39,016 nucleotides of DNA from the NCBI GenBank assembly GCA_030433805.1, contig JARUXA010000026.1:1-39016 (forward strand). Direction: 5' to 3'. Numbering within the stretch: position 1 is the first letter of the stretch; each line of letters opens with the position of its first letter. This document shows positions 33,365 to 39,016 of the stretch, piece by piece. The stretch is from Sphingomonas sp. PsM26. Lineage in GTDB: Bacteria > Pseudomonadota > Alphaproteobacteria > Sphingomonadales > Sphingomonadaceae. The position numbers were made by a program, and so were the translations under genes. Below the pieces are notes generated by a model. That model was not told where the DNA came from, did not search any database, and worked only from the letters and a program-made list of their open reading frames with translations.

Positions 33365-34258
33365 ATGCGACGTGAAGAGCTAGGTAACCTGGCGATGTTT
33401 TTAGCCGTCGCGGAGGAGCGCAGCTTCACCAAAGCGGCAGCAAAGCTCGGCATTTCACAGTCGGCGCTCAGTCACACGATGCGTCGCCTGGAAGCGAAAC
33501 TGGGTCTGCGATTGCTGACCCGGACCACGAGAAGCGTCGCTCCGACCGAAGCCGGTGAGCGTTTGATCGCAACGCTGCGGCCTGCCTTGGAGGAGATTGA
33601 CGACAAGCTTGCGTCGCTGACCGAGCTTCGCGAGCGTCCCGCTGGCACCGTCAGGATTACCTCCAGTGCTCATGCGGCGCGAGCCGTGCTGTGGCCGGTC
33701 ATCGATCGCCTGACCGCTGAAAATCCCGACATCAATGTCGAGGTCAGTATCGACAGCGGCCTCGTCGATATCGTCAGCGGCAGGTTCGACGCTGGCGTTC
33801 GGCTAGGAGAACGACTGGATCAGGATATGATCGCGGTGCCCATCAGTCCAAAGCTGAGCATGGCTGCGTTCGCTGCACCAAGCTATCTGAAACGGCACGG
33901 GACGCCTCAGACCCCCTACGATCTGACGACGCACAATTGCATCAGCCTTCGGATGGCTACCTCAGGCGGTTTGTACGCGTGGGAGTTTGAGCGCGACGGT
34001 AAGGAGCTGAAGGTCAAAACGGAGGGCCAGCTCGTATTTAACGATGCCGACCTGATTGTCGCGGCTGCGCTGGCGGGACGGGGTATTGCATTCACGGTCG
34101 AGGGCCATGTTGAGCGCCACTTCGCGGATGGTTCGCTCGTCAGAGTGTTGGAAGACTGGTGCGAACCATTCGATGGCTACTACCTCTATTACCCGAGCAG
34201 GAAGCAGCCCTCGCCTGCCTTCAGTCTTGTTCTCGACGGGTTGCGCTTTCGCGGTTGA
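33365..34258 (+). CDS. LysR-family transcriptional regulator
   Basis: 297 residues. N-terminal winged helix-turn-helix at about 4-65 (FLAVAEERSFTKAAAKLGIS, QSALSHTMRRLEAKLG) and a substrate-binding effector domain from about 90 (GTVRITSSAHAARAVLWPVI). Residues EFERDGKELKV and GRGIAFTVEGHVE match the CrgA/AaeR-like group. It is divergent from the oxidoreductase operon and the expected activator or repressor of it; the inducer is unknown but is plausibly an aldehyde or quinone. A hairpin follows at 34290. Confidence 0.92.
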   Translation: MRREELGNLAMFLAVAEERSFTKAAAKLGISQSALSHTMRRLEAKLGLRLLTRTTRSVAPTEAGERLIATLRPALEEIDDKLASLTELRERPAGTVRITSSAHAARAVLWPVIDRLTAENPDINVEVSIDSGLVDIVSGRFDAGVRLGERLDQDMIAVPISPKLSMAAFAAPSYLKRHGTPQTPYDLTTHNCISLRMATSGGLYAWEFERDGKELKVKTEGQLVFNDADLIVAAALAGRGIAFTVEGHVERHFADGSLVRVLEDWCEPFDGYYLYYPSRKQPSPAFSLVLDGLRFRG

Positions 34259-34289
34259 TTGCCGGCTTGGTGCCGCAAGCGAACCGTCG

Positions 34290-34328
34290 GCCTTCCCAAA
34301 ACCACCGTGCGACGGATTTCGGGAAGGC
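34290..34328 (+). terminator. Candidate terminator after the LysR gene
   Basis: GCCTTCCC (34290-34297) pairs with GGGAAGGC (34321-34328) across a 23-base loop, followed by TTTAT. The stem is perfect but the loop is long. Confidence 0.4.
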
Positions 34329-34453
34329 TTTATCGTTCCCATTTCTCGATCGCTTTTGAGAAGGTCGATCCGGCCCCATTCTGCCGTCGAAATCGAGACC
34401 GGGCCGGATGCGCATCGTGGCAAATTTCATCTGCGCACGCTAAGCCCCCTAAA

Positions 34454-34633
34454 ATGATCCGCACCGCACTCTCTAAGCTCAAGGCTTGGCTCTCACCCCG
34501 CGCATCGAGCAGCGCCGTAAAGCCAGTAGCGAAGGACATGAGGCAAAGCAGATCGCCGCAATCCCAGCTTGCAGGGGCCGCGAAGAAGACCAAGCGACGA
34601 GCGCAGAGGCAAGCCCGAGCACGAAACCGCTAG
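34454..34633 (+). CDS. Possible very basic small protein
   Basis: 59 residues from an ATG at 34454, ending in a lysine- and arginine-rich tail (AAKKTKRRAQRQARARNR). No ribosome site is clear. It could be a nucleic-acid-binding peptide, or chance. The surrounding 34329-34750 has no other supported gene; an overlapping frame at 34486-34809 is not convincing. Confidence 0.2.
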   Translation: MIRTALSKLKAWLSPRASSSAVKPVAKDMRQSRSPQSQLAGAAKKTKRRAQRQARARNR

Positions 34634-34754
34634 ACGGGTCAGGGGGAGGTCATACGAAGATTTGTATGGCGGCTAAGTTGGGAAGGGAACGGACCTTCAC
34701 GGCTACCGTTCAGACCATAACCGAACGATATCCCCCGCCTTACGGTTTATATCT

Positions 34755-34785
34755 GCCCCGCTGCTCCCCCCCCCGGCAGCGGGGC
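34755..34785 (+). terminator. Hairpin terminator
   Basis: GCCCCGCTGC (34755-34764) pairs with GCAGCGGGGC (34776-34785), then AATTTATT. The loop is a run of C. It lies before the PIN-like gene and may insulate the plasmid-like block from upstream transcription. Confidence 0.6.
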
Positions 34786-34880
34786 AATTTATTGTCAGCG
34801 TCCTTTTAGAAAACGATTGCCCGCCGGTATAACCCGGTGAGGGTCCGAAAGGCTTGGATCGCTATCGAGGGCGAACAGCA

Positions 34881-35774
34881 ATGCGGGTGGTTATTGACGC
34901 CAATCGGATGCGAAAGCCCGAGTTGATGGCGTACCTAATGCTCAGCCCGAACAATAAGGCAGTCATTAGCGATTATTCGGCGATCGAGAGCTACAAGTCC
35001 GAAGACCCTAACAGTGTGCTTGAACACTTCAGGATTGTTTCATCATTCCCCACCCAGATCGTCGTTCTGAAAGCGACCTCCGAAGTTGCCAGCTTGGACC
35101 CAAGCACGGGACCAATGCCGGCGCGAATGATCGACTTAGAGCAAACGGCAGGCTTTCCCCGCTTTAGCGATGCTATGACGATGGCGTACCGGGGCAACAG
35201 ATCGGTAATCCAGCAGATCGAGGAGCGCCGAGAATGGGCTCAGAGTCAGCTACGATCGATGACGGACGACAGCGATTTTCGCGAGGTGCTGGCGATCATT
35301 CGGCAGGTTTTCAGCCCCGACCAATGGAAGACGTTCAGACGGAGAAAGCCATTCACGCCGAAGATGCAGCAGCAGCTACATATCGCAATCATGATGAGCG
35401 CGGAGGCTTTGGCTAATGGACACCCAACAGGGCTGACGCTTCCCGAGCCGCCCCATTTACATCATCATTTCACCTTTCGTCTGGCGATGTGCCACGTCAT
35501 TCATCTGATCGATCTAGCCGGCGCAGGGGCTACCAATCGCAAGCCGAAACAGGTTCTGAATGATCGTGTGGACGTGTTCCACGCCGCCTATGCTACCTAC
35601 TTCAACGGCTTGATGACGACCGATGAGAAAGCCGCGCTGACGCATCATCATGCAAGATCGGCCTTACAGTCGCTTGGTGTAGCCCTCCCCGAGAATTATG
35701 CGGACAACGTGCAAGAAGCCGTAGCCGAGCTAATCAACCACCACCGGGCAATCGCAGGGAAGCCGCCCTTGTAG
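34881..35774 (+). CDS. PIN-domain-like protein (putative ribonuclease)
   Basis: 297 residues, much longer than VapC toxins. The N-terminus RVVIDANRMRKPEL gives a PIN-like first Asp (D6), DYSAIESYKS an acidic E36, and the C-terminal VDVFHAAYATYFNGLMTTDE gives D231 and D248 in the order expected of a PIN active site. The roughly 190 residues between are helical and would be a large insertion. This makes a metal-dependent RNase likely but unproven. Start ATG at 34881 after GAGGG; a TTG at 34854 is upstream in frame. No antitoxin-like partner gene is adjacent. It is convergent with 35797 across a KorB-type site. Confidence 0.65.
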   Translation: MRVVIDANRMRKPELMAYLMLSPNNKAVISDYSAIESYKSEDPNSVLEHFRIVSSFPTQIVVLKATSEVASLDPSTGPMPARMIDLEQTAGFPRFSDAMTMAYRGNRSVIQQIEERREWAQSQLRSMTDDSDFREVLAIIRQVFSPDQWKTFRRRKPFTPKMQQQLHIAIMMSAEALANGHPTGLTLPEPPHLHHHFTFRLAMCHVIHLIDLAGAGATNRKPKQVLNDRVDVFHAAYATYFNGLMTTDEKAALTHHHARSALQSLGVALPENYADNVQEAVAELINHHRAIAGKPPL

Positions 35775-35794
35775 CATCCCGAGGGAGGCCGAAA

Positions 35795-35809
35795 TTTTAG
35801 CGGCTAAAA
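35795..35809. promoter_or_regulatory. KorB-type operator (OB) sequence
   Basis: TTTTAGC-G-GCTAAAA, containing the 13-bp KorB operator of IncP plasmids (TTTAGC[G/C]GCTAAA) exactly. It lies at the 3' ends of two convergent genes and includes the stop codon of the one on the minus strand. A second copy is at 38120. Confidence 0.7.
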
Positions 35810-36525
35810 CGTGCAGCCGCCCCAAGCGTGTACGGATCGATACGTGCAGTCCCGGCTTCCTTATCTAAGTCGATAAACGCGCACTCGATGAAATCGCCGT
35901 CCCGGTGCATCGCCGCAAATACCCGAACGGAGCCGTCGCCTAAGACCATCATTAGGCCCGTGATGAGGTTCCAGAACCTTTCTTTTGCTTTGTTGATCGT
36001 GAGAAGATCGACGCGGTTATCTCGCTTGAGATACTTTTTCATCGAAGCCCGATGCAGATGGTGGCCTGATAATTCCCAAACTCTTTCGACCTCCGATCGC
36101 GTGATAGGATGCTCGGACCCCACATCATCAAAGTGATATGAGCCGTCAGGCATAGAGAGCATTTTCGATGGAGTAGGGAAAAACTCCGGCGAAGCAGCAG
36201 CCAAAGCCTTGAAGATATTTACGGGGCTATAATCGTCCCGAAATGCCTTGTTCGTGGCGAAATCGGCTTGGACAGCAAGGATCGTAATTGCCAAACATTC
36301 GCAGCATAAACGAAGCTGCAAATGACAGCTTTCGTTTTGGATCAGATCGGGAATTGTCGCGGCCTGAATCGTATCGATCGCCCTTAGTCGTATCCTTATC
36401 TCGTTCATGGCGTTGATAATCACGTCCGCTTTCTCGCGGTTCGTCTTGGGAAAGCTAGCGGCCATCGTGATAGAGTAGTCTTCCTGCCGAAGCCTGCCTA
36501 TCGTGTTTGGCACTGGCATCGACAT
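35797..36525 (-). CDS. Hypothetical protein
   Basis: 242 residues, soluble. A helical N-terminal half contains IQNESCHLQLRLCCECLAIT. The C-terminal part has LSMPDGSYHFDDVGSEHPIT and a closing FIECAFIDLDKEAGTARIDP. I have no firm family name. An NTPase motif or signal peptide is not visible. Its stop codon lies in a KorB-type site and it is divergent from the zeta-toxin pair, with 29 bases between starts. Confidence 0.75.
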   Translation of the reverse strand: MSMPVPNTIGRLRQEDYSITMAASFPKTNREKADVIINAMNEIRIRLRAIDTIQAATIPDLIQNESCHLQLRLCCECLAITILAVQADFATNKAFRDDYSPVNIFKALAAASPEFFPTPSKMLSMPDGSYHFDDVGSEHPITRSEVERVWELSGHHLHRASMKKYLKRDNRVDLLTINKAKERFWNLITGLMMVLGDGSVRVFAAMHRDGDFIECAFIDLDKEAGTARIDPYTLGAAARFSR

Positions 36526-36554
36526 GGCGTAAACCCGTTGCAGGAGAACCGGCG

Positions 36555-36797
36555 ATGGCGACTACCCATTCAAACCCCGAGCTACGGCGCTTCCAGATCG
36601 AGAACGATTTGGCGCACCTTCACCGGGAGCGGTGGAACAGGATCACGGCCGAGCTAACCGATCAGATTGAGGCCACCACAGGCGAGGAACGCACCCGTCT
36701 CGAACAGCAGCTCGACCAGCATTATTCAAATCGCTTCCGTTCCGAAACGAGCCGCGAAGCGTTGCTTGCCGAGGCAGGGATAACGGAGGGAAACTGA
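36555..36797 (+). CDS. Small charged protein upstream of zeta toxin (candidate antitoxin)
   Basis: 80 residues, helical and charged (NDLAHLHRERWNRITAELTD, EERTRLEQQLDQHYSNRF). It starts at the ATG at 36555 behind AGGAG. Its TGA overlaps the ATG of the zeta gene by one base, the coupling typical of toxin-antitoxin pairs. It has no recognisable similarity to the streptococcal epsilon antitoxin, so an antitoxin role is inferred from position and size only. Confidence 0.75.
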   Translation: MATTHSNPELRRFQIENDLAHLHRERWNRITAELTDQIEATTGEERTRLEQQLDQHYSNRFRSETSREALLAEAGITEGN

Positions 36798-38119
36798 TGG
36801 CCGATGACGCCATAAAGGGGCTGACACCCGACGAGCAGAAAGCGACCGCAGCCCGGTTCATCGAGCAGGACTTGCAGCGCAGCCAGCCGGTAGAGAATCC
36901 CCGTGCTATCATCACCGGCGGACAGCCGGGTTCCGGCAAGAGCTACGTGGTCGAATCCGTTGGCGTTCAATTCGAGGGCATGGGCGGCGTCATTGTTATA
37001 GATCCCGACGTAATCCGCCCGAAGCTCCCCTACATGAAAGACCTGATCGCGGCCGGTTCGCTCGACATACCGGACGCGGCCTACATCGACGCCGGTACGA
37101 TCGCGCATGAAATGGTGCAGATCGCCAAGCAGGAGCGCCGCAACGTCATCGTTGACGGCACGCTGGCGAATACCGATCGCGCCATTCAACTGGCGGAAGG
37201 CTTCCAGAAGGCCGCCTATCAGGTTGAGTTTCACGGCGTCGCCGTCAGCCCCGAGCTTAGCCATGCCCGTACCTACAGCCGACGCGAGGATCAGATTGCG
37301 AAGTCTGACACGGGTTTCGGTCGCGGCGTGGGGGACGACTTCCACTTTGGCGCGGTGAAGGGCTATGTCAGTTCGGTTGAGGCGTTGCAGACCAAGAGCG
37401 TCGTCAGTTCGATGGCGCTCTATTATCCCAACGGCAGCAGGATCGAGACGAAGTTGGAAGGCGGCCAATGGGTGCCAGCCGTGTCGATGAAAGAGAAGCT
37501 GGAACAGGCGCACGCCCAGCCCGCGCCGGAAATATTGAAGGCAGCCGTTCAGACGTGGGACGTGGCGAGTAACGCCATGCGCGCGCGTGAAGCACCTCGC
37601 GACGAACAGGCCAAGGTTGACGGCTTCCGTGCCGCAGTTAGCGCGAAAGCCCCTGCCCCGACACCCGCCGAGCAGGCCGACAGGTTCGACGCAGCGGTTG
37701 CCGCCGAGTGCAAGGGGATCGTCAAGCGAGCGAACCGGCTTGAGAGCCAGCTACAGGAGCGATTGGAGCGTACCCAGCAGGCCAGAACGGAAACGATCGC
37801 CGCGAAGCCCAGCGGCCCGAAATGGATGCCGGGCGCGGCCAAGGCGCTGGCGACGTGGGATGCTCAGCAGCGGGTTCAGTTTCAGGCGGTAGCGGACACC
37901 ATATCGCGGATCGATCGTGTTGCTCCGTACACTCTAGCACAGATCCCCGGCTATCCGAGCAAGGTTGAGGAAATGGCCGTCAGAAAGGTGGAGCGACGCG
38001 AACCACAGATGGCAAAGGAAGCCATGGCGTTCCGCGCAACCGAGCGCCAGCAACAGGCCCGCGCGTTCAGTGAGGCGCGGTCCCAGCAGCAGGCCGCCGG
38101 GCAGAAACTCAGCCGGTGA
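36797..38119 (+). CDS. Zeta-toxin family kinase with long C-terminal extension
   Basis: 440 residues. The kinase core has Walker A GGQPGSGKS (41-49), the acidic VIVIDPDVIRPKLP segment, and DGTLANTDRA and SRREDQIAKSDTGFGR further on. Zeta enzymes phosphorylate UDP-N-acetylglucosamine or related sugars and block cell-wall synthesis. After about residue 245 comes a long helical extension rich in Ala, Gln and Glu, absent from classical zeta, ending ARSQQQAAGQKLSR. Such long zeta proteins are often seen on proteobacterial plasmids near conjugation genes. It is followed directly by a KorB-type site. Confidence 0.9.
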   Translation: MADDAIKGLTPDEQKATAARFIEQDLQRSQPVENPRAIITGGQPGSGKSYVVESVGVQFEGMGGVIVIDPDVIRPKLPYMKDLIAAGSLDIPDAAYIDAGTIAHEMVQIAKQERRNVIVDGTLANTDRAIQLAEGFQKAAYQVEFHGVAVSPELSHARTYSRREDQIAKSDTGFGRGVGDDFHFGAVKGYVSSVEALQTKSVVSSMALYYPNGSRIETKLEGGQWVPAVSMKEKLEQAHAQPAPEILKAAVQTWDVASNAMRAREAPRDEQAKVDGFRAAVSAKAPAPTPAEQADRFDAAVAAECKGIVKRANRLESQLQERLERTQQARTETIAAKPSGPKWMPGAAKALATWDAQQRVQFQAVADTISRIDRVAPYTLAQIPGYPSKVEEMAVRKVERREPQMAKEAMAFRATERQQQARAFSEARSQQQAAGQKLSR

Positions 38120-38136
38120 ATTTTAGCGGCTAAAAT
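38120..38136. promoter_or_regulatory. KorB-type operator (OB) sequence, second copy
   Basis: ATTTTAGC-G-GCTAAAAT, a 17-bp perfect dyad with the IncP KorB core. It begins next to the zeta stop codon and lies 2.3 kb from the first copy. Confidence 0.7.
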
Positions 38137-38187
38137 ATCGGGGTATCACACACCGGAAACGAGGCCGGGAGCGGCCGGGACGCCGCT

Positions 38188-38538
38188 CTAGAAGATGCCA
38201 AATAACTTCCGGGCTCGCTTGCCAGCGGCGAGCCGTTCCATTGCACGAGCTAATTGCGACGTGGCTTGATAGGCGGCAGCTTGCCTATGTGCCGGTAGAA
38301 ACCTTTCGATCATTGCCGGCGCAAATAGATGGCACAGCGTCCGCGAGTAGGCATTGGCTTCGGCGCGAGTTATTGTCTTTCCATAGCGAAGGTGCCGCAT
38401 TGGAAAGTCAATCGCATCAGCATAGCGGCTGTATAACTCGTATTGCGATTCGGTATTCGGATCGTTGTCGTTTGATATGTTGTCGGCCATCTTCTGTTGA
38501 AGAACAGTAAGGTAGTCGTCGAGTGCGTTGTAGTTCAT
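38188..38538 (-). CDS. Hypothetical protein
   Basis: 116 residues, soluble and helical, with ALDDYLTVLQQKMADNISND, LYSRYADAIDFPMRHLRY and a basic end GKRARKLFGIF. I do not recognise it. It lies on the minus strand after a further minus-strand gene at the window edge, so the two may be co-transcribed. Confidence 0.6.
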   Translation of the reverse strand: MNYNALDDYLTVLQQKMADNISNDNDPNTESQYELYSRYADAIDFPMRHLRYGKTITRAEANAYSRTLCHLFAPAMIERFLPAHRQAAAYQATSQLARAMERLAAGKRARKLFGIF

Positions 38539-38613
38539 GTCAGTGTGATCCGCGTTATCTTGACAAGAATGGCTCAGGTCTGGCCTATCTCCCCAAGCAG
38601 CGGGTTTTCCGCG

Positions 38614-39016
38614 TTAAATCCTGTCCTCCGAGAGCCAGTTACCCGGATGCCATGGCGAGGTCGGATCATCAAACTCCCATACGTTGCGCGCAAGTAAATC
38701 GGTGCAGAGGATCGGCCCCTCGCCGATCCCGGCGAGCCGGTGCAACTCCGTCGCAGGCTCAGCACGTGAGACTTCGACGGGGAAGGAAGCGACGCCATGA
38801 GCGAGCAGCCAGTAGGTGCGCGTCACACCATTGTTGAAATAGACCCGCGCTCCCCAGCCGGGAGCGTTCGCGCCGCCATCGGCCAGCGGGACCGGGTTGT
38901 CCCTGCCCCCTGCAAAACCTGCTCCATCGCTTCGAGTTCTCGCATCTGCCGCCGCAACTCGCCGAGCCTTGTCGTCAGCCGCGTCGTGCGAAGCTCGGCG
39001 GCTTCACCGTCCTGCC
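38614..39016 (-). pseudogene. Partial gene of unknown function with an apparent frameshift, runs off the window
   Basis: The C-terminal part (GGANAPGWGARVYFNNG, RTYWLLAHGVASFPVEVS, NVWEFDDPTSPWHPGNW) reads well to the stop at 38614. The part before it (DGEAAELRTTRLTTRLGELR, QMRELEAMEQVLQ) lies in another frame that reaches the window edge. One more base in the run of five C at 38906-38910 would join them (VLQGGRDNPVPLADGG). So there is either a homopolymer sequencing error or a true frameshift. The GTG at 38826 offered by the shorter frame is not a convincing start. Family unknown. Confidence 0.55.

Noticed and set aside
34486..34809. Plus-strand 107-codon frame
   Set aside because: It reads through a hairpin terminator and a run of C, with proline-rich shadow-like sequence.

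Overview
The window looks like GC-rich DNA from a Sphingomonas-like alphaproteobacterium. Pointers are a cysteine-free MucR of the sphingomonad kind, a HisKA_2/HWE-type histidine kinase next to a lone receiver protein, promoters resembling the alphaproteobacterial EcfG stress consensus (GGAAC-N16/17-CGTT), a PaoABC-type aldehyde oxidoreductase and a DUF892/catalase stress island. No rRNA, tRNA or CRISPR was seen. The right end carries plasmid-type signals, so the replicon may be a plasmid or may contain a plasmid-derived block. Its identity cannot be decided from the window.

Layout. 0-2 kb: the tail of an unknown gene, then a sensor kinase and a divergent single-domain response regulator. 2-13.4 kb: an accessory region of short orphan genes (small membrane proteins, lipoproteins, secreted proteins) on both strands, separated by more than a dozen copies of a palindromic intergenic repeat. 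One end of the repeat repeatedly lies about 15-50 nt upstream of a start codon, which gives a cassette-like look. A single-domain tyrosine recombinase sits inside and a serine recombinase at the right edge. A mucR gene and a decayed stretch lie at 4.2-5.5 kb. 14-20.6 kb: DUF1203, a GAF-PAS-PAS-GGDEF-EAL protein with a frameshift in the EAL domain, a STAS-like protein paralogous to one at 3.2 kb, a CPBP membrane protease and an arginase-family protein.

20.7-25 kb: a stress island with a small charged protein and a divergent DUF892 ferritin-like protein, each behind a GGACC-N16/17-CGTT promoter, then a large-subunit catalase, a small protein and a DUF1622 membrane protein. 25.1-34.3 kb: an eight-gene minus-strand operon (two aldo/keto reductases, an NTF2-like protein, a CMD-CMD-cupin protein, a three-subunit molybdenum aldehyde oxidoreductase, a flavodoxin) with a divergent LysR regulator and a 15-bp palindrome between them. 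Several of its products carry export signals, so a periplasmic oxidation or detoxification pathway is likely.

34.8-39 kb: a PIN-like protein, orphan proteins and a zeta-toxin pair, with two exact copies of the IncP KorB operator (TTTAGCGGCTAAA) bracketing the orphan/zeta block. A frameshifted, truncated gene runs off the right edge.
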